Source: Neolentinus lepideus HHB14362 ss-1
Lineage: Eukaryota; Basidiomycota; Agaricomycetes; Gloeophyllales; Gloeophyllaceae
Length of the DNA stretch: 64,000 nt
Assembly (NCBI GenBank): GCA_001632425.1
Contig: KV425593.1
Span: 122,541-186,540, forward strand
Direction of reading: 5' to 3'
In this document: piece after piece, positions 1 through 10,424 of the stretch
How positions within the stretch are numbered: position 1 is the stretch's first letter
Layout: each line of letters opens with the position of its first letter
Notes under the pieces: model-generated
The model's input: the letters and a program-made list of their open reading frames with translations, nothing else
The model's database searches: none
Told to the model about the DNA's origin: nothing
Position numbers and translations under genes: made by a program

Positions 1-1927
1 CAGCCCGGGGCATTAATACATTACGCTTAAAACATTACTGGGTATTGCATAAGGGTTTGTTAAAATATTAGACATGTAATACATTATTATTACAGAACCG
101 GCTGATCGACACATGGCGCAACCGTGACTATCACGACAGCACCGCACCACAGAGTGGCCCCGCCCTTTATCCCTCTTTCGGCAGCATCGCGCTAGCATCG
201 GCAGCATAGCCCGCCCCTGGATCATCGATGAGGCGCGCCCTAACGCAAAGTCAAAACGCACCCGACTGGCTCTCGTCCGCGGAGTGGCATGTGTACTAGA
301 GTTGGTCACGCAGGGTATTGGTCGCAGAGCGCATGTGGACTAGGGGCAAGGCAGTACAGGTCGTATGGATGGGAGGCTGAGCAGAGACACAATTCACGAT
401 AGTAGGTAGATAGGATCGGACATGGAGTAGTCGCTCTTATGTATTTAAGCCATTACTTTACTGTTTGTACAACAAGTTATCTTCACCACACTCTTCAGAT
501 CTCAAACTTGCGTTAGAGCTATTCTTTAGTCCGTCTTGTGACTCGCGTTTAGGTACTCTTGCGTACCTCCGACTTCACCCAGAGATAGTGACAGAGTACA
601 CCAGCGTAGCGTCGCTGTTCGTAAGCCACCCCTTATACATTCCCTTCTCCAAGACAGCCCCGTGTGCTGTAGCGTAGTGCTAATCAGAGTCAATATACGT
701 CCGAGTTAGAGATAGCGACTACCAGTAGCGCCCCTCTATAGAGTATCGAAGACCGCATAGCGCCGAGCAGGAAGACTACCGTACCGCGCCTATACAGCGC
801 CATGCATATAGCGCTACATAGCGCATAGCATCGCCTTCACTCTACAGACTGCCGCCGAGTAGCAACTTGGCGCCAACCGCCCTTTAGCCCCACCTATACG
901 TCTCACCTTCACCCATCCCCTCCGAACTATTTTTACCCTTCGTTTACCCCGGGCCTCGCAGCCATCTGACACCAAGGGCTTTGGTGTTTGCTTTGTGGTT
1001 GTGTCTACACTTTAGGTCTCCTTTCCGCGGGTTTCATCGTGTGTTTGTGCGTATCAACGTATAGCGACGTATAGCGACGTATAGCGATGATAGCGACTCG
1101 GAGCTCTTATCGTAGGCAGAGAGATAGCGACGCAGAGATCGGAGGAAGGATGCAAGACACAGGAAGCTCAGAGATAGACGCAGGAATGAGATGGGAACAC
1201 TAGATTGCACAGGGAGGACGAGCTGGGGTGCCTGTTGCCTGCCTTGTCTGCCTACCGGAGGTCCAACTAAAGTACTCTTACTGGGTAAACAAATGAACCA
1301 AGAGCCATATGCTAACAAAATGAAACTACTCCTGAAACCGATCTCTCTCAAACCTCAGACAGGGGAACAATCTCCATAAGCTACAGTGTCCATATGCACA
1401 GGCCACCGCATACCAAAAGAGGCATGGGAAAGCACACAGCATCGCATCAAAAAGTGCTATTGCTCCAGGTGGAGGCTACACAGGTGCCCGCAACGCATGC
1501 ACAGCCTCGGAATGACTTGAGCTTGATAGAGACCACACTGCCGGACGCAGCTGAAGCAGTGCAACACTGCCGCACTATGCCACTTGTTGGAAGGATACCA
1601 CGGCACCACCGCTATTGTCGAGATGGGTGCACTTGCTTACATAATGCAGCAGAGCACCTGATGAACGAGATCAAAGTGTCGAGGAGTGCAGGAAATAGCT
1701 AAAAAAAATCAATAAAAACTCGAATATTGCTTGCGCCACCAGACCGGGAGCCCTAGCGCTATCGCACATAGCATGGGAAATAGCGCAAAAGTGCCGAAAA
1801 TGCGTTTTCTGAGCCTAGAGACACATAGGGTGTATCAACGCATCACTTTTTTCCATTCTAGGACTCTTGCGCCGGTGACAGATCCGCAAACAATTCCAAT
1901 TTTGTCTAATCCACACTTCCTTTTGTA
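1..1927. other. Gene-poor left end, rich in TAGCG-like words
   Basis: No convincing gene is seen; the open frames are short and lack recognisable domains. The stretch from about 660 to 1130 repeats the words ATAGCG, TAGCGC and GCGACGTATAG many times, including a clean 10-bp tandem repeat near 1058. Similar words recur near 1750-1790. This could be a worn repeat or a retrotransposon LTR/untranslated region, but no LTR ends or primer-binding site were identified. Confidence 0.4.
1057..1097. repeat. 10-bp tandem repeat (CGTATAGCGA)
   Basis: Three near-perfect copies of CGTATAGCGA lie head to tail, followed by a diverged partial copy (TGATAGCGAC). It sits in non-coding DNA. Confidence 0.75.
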
Positions 1928-2896
1928 TCACTCTTGAAGAAATAACAGCAGGAGTTTCTGTAGAGGGGGAGAGTCTCGTGACCCCTGTGTCGCAAAATCA
2001 ACGTCATAAAATGTCAGCAATATCAAAGCCAGAAATCGTAAGCACCCCATTAGTGCTGTCACAGCTTCCAAGGCAGCAGAGGATCCTGATAGATGTAAAC
2101 TCCGCAAGTTGCACATAGCACTCAGTGGGAGTCCATGCCAGGCCAACTTCATGATGCAAACATCATTGAAAGCCAGTCCATCCCATCCATGCGACCTATC
2201 ACTTGAACCCAAGTTCACACGCAGGAAAGGGATTCCCAGGGGAAACTTTTCAGCTTCGCCATCCTTGATGGACCATGCCTTCATGATGCATCTGCTATGC
2301 AAGTCCACTGCAAGCAATTGTAAATGTGATCACTTCAGAAAATCTGAGAGTGTGGTGCAGAAAGCACGGGTACAGTGGCTACTGCCGAGACTGTCATAGC
2401 TGTGCCAGCCATTTGAAATATAAATTTCAAGCTGGAGATCTGGGATGGGTCCAAGCCAGTTCAGAAATCTGGTGCATGACACCAAGCTATCTTTCAGGTC
2501 CAGAGTTTCCAGGTGAGGCAGATTAATTGACTGTGATGAATTGTAGATGTGTGTTGTATTTTGTATAGTCAGGGGAAGGAAGGGCAAACGAAAGCTTGAG
2601 AACCTTTAACAAACACATATTGTTGAGTGTAGAGTGAAACTCCGCATCACTTGGCTGAGGTTTTATGGAGGAAGAGTCGAAAATTTGCAGAGACATGAGG
2701 GAATCACCGGCAAGTGGACACAGTAGGGATGTTTCCTTTACTGCAAGATAGTTTAGTGAACAAGTGGAGAGTGATAAATGCTGGTGTGGGCTGTAACCTG
2801 ACAGCTTCATAGAATCCAGAAGAGGCACACTGCTAATAGCAGTTGCGCAAGACTTCTCCCATGTGCTGTCCTTGCCATAAGCATATAGTGAGTCAT
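1928..2896 (-). pseudogene. F-box/LRR-type protein, C-terminal part, broken
   Basis: Read on the minus strand, this region encodes leucine-rich segments such as VPLLDSMKLSGYSP and INLPHLETLDLKDS, typical of the LRR-like tail of Agaricomycete F-box proteins. The reading frame shifts at about 2540-2590, and a single TGA stop at 2330-2332 interrupts it before the tail resumes to a stop at 1928. There is no start codon or F-box at its 5' side; the open frame runs up to the inverted-repeat end at 2897. The F-box half on the same strand at 5306-5866 may be the missing front of this gene. Family assignment rests on pattern only. Confidence 0.5.
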
Positions 2897-2983
2897 CAGG
2901 AAAAACCTCCCAAGCTAATCACATCTAATTCACATCTGATTCAACAAAATCTGTTTGATGTAGATAATTTATATAATTGAACA

Positions 2984-3006
2984 TAATAAGAACATAATAA
3001 GTTTGA
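2984..3006. repeat. 11-bp direct repeat (AACATAATAAG x2)
   Basis: AACATAATAAG occurs twice in tandem in an AT-rich stretch just inside the left end of the putative element. Confidence 0.6.
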
Positions 3007-3074
3007 ATTTGTTGTGATTACATGACTAGCTTTTTTACTATATGATATAATCTAGCACCTGGTGAGATGAGAAA

Positions 3075-3130
3075 ACCAACAAGCTGCACTGGTGCAAAGA
3101 GAAATCCAACAAACTGCACTGGGCACCAGC
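3075..3130. repeat. Imperfect 20-bp direct repeat
   Basis: CCAACAAGCTGCACTGG and CCAACAAACTGCACTGG occur about 32 bp apart, differing at one base. Function unknown. Confidence 0.55.
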
Positions 3131-3239
3131 ACTCGATCACTCCAACAACCCATTCACACCAAAACACAACCATAAACCATACTCACACCCCCCTCCTCAC
3201 CCATCAGCTACTTCTCAACCATTCCCTGCTTATTGCCCT

Positions 3240-4600
3240 CCAGCCAGTGCACCGGTGTCTCCCAGAATGTACACCTTGGGATGGCGAGGATGGAAAGGTG
3301 GTGCATGAGGTGGAGGGTCATGAGTGAGGGGAGGAAGGGAGGGATGGTCTGATCTACAAAGGAGGATAGTTACGAGTGAAGGCGAGAGGGTGAGGGGGGA
3401 CGGGCGGCTTGGCAGGGAGGAGCAAGGCTATGGCGCCTGGTGAGAACCTCCGAGGGGGGCGGCACGCACTGCACAAAGTCGAACTCGAGGTGGCGGTGCC
3501 GTGATGTGCCTATTGACGTGGAGGGTGGCCCAGTGGTAGCGTGAGTCGGTGAGGCGTGGGACAAGGGCCCAGATAGGGATGGCACAGGGATGAGTGTGAC
3601 TCTCGGTGGCAGTAGGATGTTGTTGTCGGATGGCAGGGCACACGGGAAGTGCACGGCGAGGACGTTTGTGAGCGCGTCGAGCCACAGCAGCAGTGCATCG
3701 AGCCTGCACCCAATTAGCATTCACCATGCCAATATGCAGACACGGACACTCACCCGAGCGGATGCTGGTCATCGCCCTCACCCCTCTGCACAAGCACGCG
3801 TCCGGGGCTGCAAGTATGTTAGTGTACCGAGGGGCTGAAGTCAAACCACTCACTTAGAATCCGGAGATATTATTTTGTAATAGTTCCGAATGTGGGATTC
3901 CTTGGTCTGGATGCAGGAGCTGAGACCAGAAATCGTGAGACACGTGTCATTAAGCGCGATCACATGACTTCATTGATTCCAAAAATTGAACTCCGCCTTC
4001 AACTTAGACCCTTTGCGAGCTGCGACTCCTTCCTTGTTCTTTTCCTTGTCCCTCGGCGCTGCACCCAGCACGTTCGCACACTCTTTCATAGCAGATCGCT
4101 GTTCCCGTGTCCCATAACAATTAGCTGCAGTCTCACCCCTACCCCTGGCCCCTGCTATCTGCATAGCCCGGAGATGGGCATCTCTACCTGGCCAGTGCAT
4201 GCCCACCTTCTTAACTGCTTGAAGAGAAGAACCCCAACCCCATTACTCGTATTCTAGAGCCTTTATTCTGGTATTCAACTCAGGCGTGGTTCTTGGAGTC
4301 TCCACGCAACACCACGAGCGGATTCCGAACGAGGACCTTTGCCGTTTTCATCGAGGTTCGTCACATGCAAGCTCGTCTGCCAGGCTGAATCTTATGTCCA
4401 GGTCGATGAGGAGCACAAATACGAGTATGATGACATGCAAGCCTGCACAAAGTGAGTGTCCTCCTTTTCCACCATGGCATCTGAAATCATGGTAGGCTCT
4501 CAAGCGCTCGTGTCCTTGCCCTGCGGCGTCCATCAGTGACAACCTGATGTTCTCTTTGACAATGTTGCTGGAGGTTGACATTGCTGTGCTCGGGTCGTGA
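3240..4600 (-). pseudogene. Unassigned degraded coding-like sequence
   Basis: Several minus-strand stretches look as if they once coded: RLDALLLWLDALTNVLAVHF near 3650-3720, KLKAEFNFWNQ at 3970-4000 and NIRLSLMDAAGQGHERLRAY near 4500-4560. They lie in different frames and no continuous model with start, introns and stop can be built. The hydrophobic segment with a following proline-rich tail faintly recalls Atg14/Vps38-type proteins, but this is a guess. The pieces lie inside the inverted-repeat-bounded segment, so they may be captured host-gene fragments. Confidence 0.2.
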
Positions 4601-5305
4601 TTGGAGGCAACTGAGGTGTGGCAGGAGAGGAGATGAAGGAGCTACTGGGGTGAGTGGCTCTGTGTCGTTTGGAGACCAACACTGACTTGTTCCTCGCCGG
4701 TGATAGTGCGCCCCGGGTACCTGATACCTCATGTATGTTCTGCGGTAAGTGTTCTCATATATGCCTGGGCATATTACCAATCATGTGCTGTAGATTGATA
4801 TTACTATTGACGAATAGAGCTCTGGTGACTATGAACCTAAGGTCTATATCAGTATGTAAGTCAGGACTGTTGTGGCACCCCCGCTACTACTGAACTACAA
4901 ATTACCTCTTCTAGACAGCACAGTGACTATCACATTTGGCGCAGTTGCATGTTTCTAACTTTATCATGTTGTTGCAGGCCTGCAAATGGGTTGGGTGCTG
5001 TGGTGACTAGTCAGTGGCTGGATGCTGTTAGGATTCTAGGAAGAAAGTCACAATTTTCATTGTTCTTTTGTTTGTGTATGTATATAGTGCATTTGTATGT
5101 ACATAGAAGCTAATACATCTGGTATTATTGCAACTGAATGTCTTCATCCAACATGATAATAATTTTATTAGATCTGAGGTTGATGTAGTTAGGACTGATC
5201 ATGCAGAATCAGCTGAGGGACCAGCCTCAGTGGCATGATCAGACATGACAGGTGAATTTGTTTAATCAGGTATGATTCGACTGTATTAGACGTGATATGA
5301 TATGA

Positions 5306-5866
5306 TTAGCACGGGAGGGTTTTCCTGATGCCTAAGCTGCCAAAGTCGAAAGCTAAGGAGTGTATCCGATCCATACAAGCCAGGACCAAACTAATCAATG
5401 CACGGTCACCTTGAGTTGCATAATGACTGCGGAGGAGCACTTCGAGGGGAAGAGACCCCGACCTCTTAATGATCTCCTCGGTAAGCTTTACGCTCCTCGG
5501 ATACCATATCTTTGTCCACAAGCGAGGCATCCTGATGGTCGCCCTTCTCCATTTCGTGCAAACGTGGCCTAGAGGAAAGAGAAATGCACTTCCACCGTAC
5601 ACCTCTGCGAGACACTCCTTAAAAATGGTAGTGAGAGTGTTGTCCGGAAGGCGCGAGATAGGGAGAGTCGCATTGCGCAGCTGACCATACTTGCTGATCA
5701 TTGCATCAAACTGCGCTGCAGCTTCAACCAATCGCGCCTTCGCGGCCAGAACTTTCTCATCTATCTGTTCCGTAGTCAACGTCGAATGTTGTCCAGCGAG
5801 ACTCTGATTGTCCAGGTCGGGCTTGACTCGGATGGCCTTCGACGGCGCAGAGGTCTGTGAGGACAT
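5306..5866 (-). pseudogene. F-box protein, N-terminal half, truncated
   Basis: From the ATG at 5866 the minus strand encodes about 186 residues: a coiled-coil-like stretch (QIDEKVLAAKARLVEAAAQF), then an F-box-like core (ISRLPDNTLTTIFKECLAEV ... HVCTKWRRATIRMPRLW) and the start of the LRR-type region (SGSLPLEVLLRSH ... MDRIHSLAFDFGSLG). F-box proteins dock substrates onto SCF ubiquitin ligases. The frame stops at 5306, inside the inverted-repeat end at about 5327, so the last residues come from the repeat rather than from the gene. Family members usually run several hundred residues longer, so this is a truncated gene, perhaps the front of the remnant at 1928-2896. Confidence 0.65.
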
Positions 5867-6262
5867 GACCCCAGGTATTTGCATTGATATTGCTGACTAT
5901 GATGTAGTACTTTTTAGATACAAAAAAGTTGAAAAACTGTTACTCTTACCTCTGACCTCGGGCAAGTTTGGAATTAATAGTTGTTGGCAGGATGGTTGCA
6001 CCGATCAAGACCGTCCCATGCTTACGTACTGTCGCGTAGATATCGCGTCGCTCATGACGTGCATGAAGTACTTGTCTTGCCAACACCAGTAATGTGCCCT
6101 CTGAACCCCTCTCAGTCTGGTATCGGGTGAGCAGCCAACTCATATAGCATCATAACCCTAGTATCGCTGACATGTCAATCTTATGTTGGAAGTACATAAA
6201 ATATATAATACAATAATGCGGGTAGCTCGCAGTACTTGGTTGCCACATGATTATCCCTGTAT
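5867..6262. other. Intergenic, no feature seen
   Basis: AT-rich DNA between the truncated F-box gene and the 3' end of the first monooxygenase. No gene, RNA or repeat was recognised. Confidence 0.5.
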
Positions 6263-8885
6263 TTAATCCTTAGGAACTAATGGCGAATTGAGTTACAGCA
6301 CACTCAACCATCTGTGAGGTACACTTACTAGGAGGTATGTCAACTTCTTCTGGACTTAGGTACCAAGCATCTAAGAACACGCAGTCAGCTCCGCATCCAC
6401 AGATTTGCAGTGACGACGTACGATCCCCCGTCACCGTCTTCTCGTTGTAGGTCTGCCCATCTCCGAGCCAGTGGAACCTATTCTTCACCGGATCTGCAAG
6501 CTCATAATTGAAGTCTTCCCATCTTGGATGAGCCAGAGCGCGAACGGCATGAAGACACGATCCTGTGGAAGCACTCAGCCTATGGGTATGGAAGGAATCG
6601 AAGGTGTTGACGAACCTGGCCAAAGACCGACGACGCGGCCTTCCTCCTTACCCATCTTGTACCAAGAGCGGCATTTCTCGCTGTATACCGTCTGCAGATG
6701 GTGCCGGTCAGTTACACACATGCCGCCTTTCAAGTTTCGACACTGCTTACTTTCGGGAAATATGCCTGTGAAAGAACAACAAGAAATCAGCACCAGCCTT
6801 CTACCGCTCTCACACGGCACCTACCTCCAAATACTCGTCAAAATCGTCCACCGCCTCCTTCTTCACCTCAATCGCCTTCAGCCTCTCCCGCTGCAGCTTC
6901 AACGTGGCATGTATCGCATAGTCCAGCTGCCGCTCGATGATCACGAGCAAGCTCCCGGAGCCGACGCCCGAGTTGGGCCCGAGCGACTGGAACCAGTTCG
7001 GGAACCCGTCGACGCACATGCCCATGTACGTGCGCGGATGCGGCGTGAACTTGTCCTGGAGCGTCACGCCGTCCCTGCCGACGAAGGGGAATGGGTACTT
7101 GTATGAGGTGTCAAAGCCTAAGAGTGCGTGAGTTCAGACACAGACAAAAACGCGGTAGGGTAGAACGTACCTGTCGCGCAGACGATGACGTCGAGGTCGT
7201 AGTGTCTCCCGTCCTCCATCTCGATCCCAGTCGGGGTGACTTGTTTGATCTGCTTCGTCTCGAACGCGACCTATACCACATCATCGGCACGCTGTTTCCA
7301 TACAAAATTCTAACAACGGACTTACGTTGTCCTCGCACAGTGCTTCGAGATATCCGGGCCCAGGAGTCAGTCTCCTACACGCCACAGCAAACTCGGGTAT
7401 AACTTCACGGATAAAGGTACCATGAGAAGCTGATGATCAATTGTAGATGACAGAAGAGAAGCGCACTGTGATCAGCGATCCACGGCTTCTTCGCGAGCCT
7501 CTTCAGCATATTCTCTTTAAATGCCTGACGCGCGCTTTGCTGTTGTTTGCTGCCGCGGAGGGTTGAGCCGTGCACAGACTAAACGAGGGCTCGAATTAAA
7601 GTGGGAATGAGAGATAAGGGGGACGAACGTTGAGATCAGACTCCAGTTCGTGTCGGAATTGCCGATAGAAGTCAGGATCCTCCTTGAACCGCTTTCTATC
7701 TTCCTCGCTGAACTTGTCTGAATATCGCAGGACCAAGTAGAATTCAGATCCCACGAGTAGATGGAAGACGACACACAATTTTCCGCGTTGGGATCTCTCT
7801 TCAGCAAGTCAGCCATCTTCTCCCCCGAGAAAGGTGTAGCCAGCCATGTCCTGCCCCGCACGAAGTTCACGACCTGCTTCACTTTCGGCTGCAACGCCGG
7901 AACGATTTGAATCGCCGAACTTCCCTACATCGATGCCACCGCCAGATTTAGTTGTCGTTCTCATGTATCAAGAGCGCCAAGGAAAGTGAGAAAGGTGGAA
8001 GACTCACGACACCGATAACTCCGACCTTCTTCTCCCCCCAATCCCTTACGCCCTCCTCCCAATGCCCATCCGTCACATCCCACTGTGCGCTATGCAACAC
8101 ACGTCCCTTAAAGCTCTCAAGTCCCTCAATATCCGGCCAATTCCACCTTCCTAGCGAACCCAGACTAGTGAACAGCACATCCGCCGTATCAGCGATCTCC
8201 TCGTACTGCGGGTTCTCAGGCGTTGAGTTTGCTGATGGCCGCTTGAGTCGCAGCCGCCAGTGCAATTTGGCGTCGTCCCAATACGCGCCGACGAGTTCGT
8301 GTTGGAGCTTGAGGTACTTGTCGACTTTGTACTTGTCGACGACGCGCTCGAGGTAGGCGCGGATCTCGGGCCCGGGAGCGAAGAATGCTGACCAGTCGGT
8401 CTGCGAGCTGGCGGCTTAGTCAAGACTCTCAAGACAAGCAGGAAATTCACACACGTTTTCTTCGAAGGTGTATTGATAGCAGTGAGAGGGGATGTCGCAA
8501 GCTAATCCCTGGGAGGCGAACGGGTCTCAGCGTTAGCAGCCGGATAAACATCGGAGATGGCGTACGGGGTACTTGTTCAGATACCAAGCACCGCCTACTC
8601 CGGGATTCTTGTCGTAAATCGTCAAGTTGACGTTCGGAACGCGCTGAGGAAACCTGGATACACAGTGAATGAAACCCTTGCTGCCAGGGATAGCATTGCG
8701 TACCTGATACCCGCGGCAACTCCGCTGAATCCAGCTCCTATGCAAACGACCTTGATCGGTCTGTACTCGTCGATAGAGAAATCTCCTAGCTGATAGTGAC
8801 TGGTGGTGCCATTAACACCGTTCGGAATGGAAGTCGGTTCTGGAGAGGTGGCGCTTAATGTGTGGTGCACGCCGCCGGAAGCCAT
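6263..8885 (-). CDS. Baeyer-Villiger-type flavin monooxygenase (copy A)
   Basis: Multi-exon gene of about 608 codons starting MASGGVHH and ending PPIPKD. It shows the FAD-binding motif VCIGAGFSGVAAGI near residue 46, the Baeyer-Villiger signature FKGRVLHSAQWD (FxGxxxHxxxW), and a second Rossmann motif IGVGSSAIQ. Such enzymes use FAD and NADPH to insert oxygen next to a ketone or to oxidise heteroatoms; the substrate cannot be read from the sequence. Introns are about 50-60 nt, and the last splits the Ile codon before the terminal PKD. The gene aligns along its whole length with the plus-strand copy at 14275-16935 and shares most intron positions. It appears intact, with no stops or frame breaks. 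Regulation is not evident. Confidence 0.9.
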
Positions 8886-10424
8886 GGTCAACGATCGAAT
8901 CAGTTAATTAGGGGCGATCGACAGCTGCAAGGGGGAATATGTGGGGGCCTGGTTAATAAATGCGGGGGGATATATAGATTACGGCGGTCGTCTCTCATCT
9001 GACCTGCAGAGTCGTTCTAGGTATAAGTAGGGGCGCTTGAAGAGTTTAGCAGCGGGGGTGACGATCAGTAGATGGAGGTCAGGATGGTACAGGACCATAT
9101 CACGAGAGACCACCAAAAGGCCTCTAATCGGAACAGCTGTCATGCGATGGAAAGATCCCTAGTTCTCAGCCATGGGAATTACAATGCTGTCTTCGGACCA
9201 ACTGCAAAATGGATGACGGCGAAACATTTGAAATCCTATCCGAGTCCCTTAAGCGAGTTACGCAGGTAGATGAGGAAGCGTATAAGCGCATGTTTGGCGC
9301 TGCGACACGAGTAGACACACTTTTGTTTTGTACTTCCACCGTTGATTTGCCCATCGAGCATATTCAGTTCCTCCTTTGTTAAATTGCTGTGTTGGGATTG
9401 AGTGAGGAAAATGGTTCGGATCATAACATTCTTAAAGCCCGGTTGGCAACGCGGACTGGGGTGGGTTGAGATGGGCTTGGCTTGCCGCCAACCCATGTCG
9501 TGCGAGGCCCGGTGGTGCAAGTTTCTCGCGAATAGTCACACATGAAGAAGATTAATATTGAATAGCCAACCAGATCAGAACTACGGTGATTTGATGAAGA
9601 GGAAATGGAAATACAAGTGGGTGTATATGTGAGCAAGCACGAGTACGATTACGAGTCGTCTCCGCCAGTTCCTTGCTTGTGCCGAACAGTGAGTACCGTG
9701 CGAATCGCATGCCGGGAATTCGTGAGAGGGTTTGTAGATATGACTACAAAGTATTGGAGCTCCGCTTCTAGTGGTGACTACAAAATGACTACAAGTGCAC
9801 TACAAAATCCGGTCTATTCATGTTTCCCTTCCTTCTCTAGATCTCCCGTTTGGGGTTTCTTGTTCATCAAACTCGAAATGTAGTATTTATAAATATCATC
9901 ACCCCGCTCGTATATTTATTTGATTTTAAATACATGTATTCATCTGTAAATTCGATTAATTATGTGCTGAGACGTTGGAGAGGATTGCATGTGAGTCTCT
10001 TACCTTGGGAACCTTGTTGCTTGAAGTCGGTTTCCGTCGCTCTACTAGTTTGTTTGTTTGTTTGTTTTTTCGCGTTTCAGGACTCGTAAACATTAATTAC
10101 CATGCAGCGACCCTCTTCTTCTAGTAATCTAATTATTCATATGGATATCGGGACCGGAGTCTGTTATACGGTGCTGAACATTTAGCGTACATCCATATAT
10201 GCCAGAGACTGTTTTGTCGCTAAAGTGATTGTAAGTAAATAGTAAATAATAAATAAAATAGACTGGGCCCGAGGCGCCACAAGTTTCCTTAATGAGGGAC
10301 CCCATGGGGTCTTTCGATCAGGTCAGCTGACGCGGATAAGCGCCCAGGCGTAATGCGGGGAACTGTGTCGCCAACCACAACAATGTCTTTGTGATCCACT
10401 CGTTGCTTGAAGACAGTAGGAAAC
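8886..10424. other. Intergenic between monooxygenase A and mccA
   Basis: About 1.5 kb serving as divergent promoter DNA for the two genes. It includes a GTTT microsatellite and AT-rich segments near 9890-9960 and 10220-10260. No convincing coding sequence or RNA gene was found. Confidence 0.5.
10048..10070 (+). repeat. (GTTT)n microsatellite
   Basis: Five consecutive GTTT units ending in a T run, in non-coding DNA upstream of mccA. Confidence 0.85.

Larger units (their letters stand above)
2897..5327. mobile_element. Putative TIR-bounded element, 2.4 kb, splitting an F-box gene
   Basis: The left end begins CAGGAAAAACCTCCC and the right end, read on the other strand, begins CAGGAAAACCCTCCC. 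The similarity continues through GCTAATCA and ATC for about 30 bp with a few mismatches, so these look like terminal inverted repeats. Inside both ends are many short words of the type TGATTAG/TCTAATT/ATCAGA, like subterminal repeats. The F-box N-terminal half abuts the right end and an F-box/LRR C-terminal half abuts the left end. No transposase is recognised, so it would be non-autonomous. A target-site duplication longer than the dinucleotide AT is not visible. Confidence 0.45.

Noticed and set aside
3428..3853. 141-codon minus-strand frame as a gene
   Set aside because: Competes with another, more natural-looking frame in the same place and neither extends into a full model.
6575..6640. 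GC splice donor in monooxygenase A
   Set aside because: A normal GT donor one codon on (CCA G/gttcgt) keeps the frame PGSCLHAV, so no unusual intron is needed.
6471..7106. 211-codon plus-strand frame
   Set aside because: Antisense to exons of monooxygenase A; no domain, and the minus strand explains it fully.
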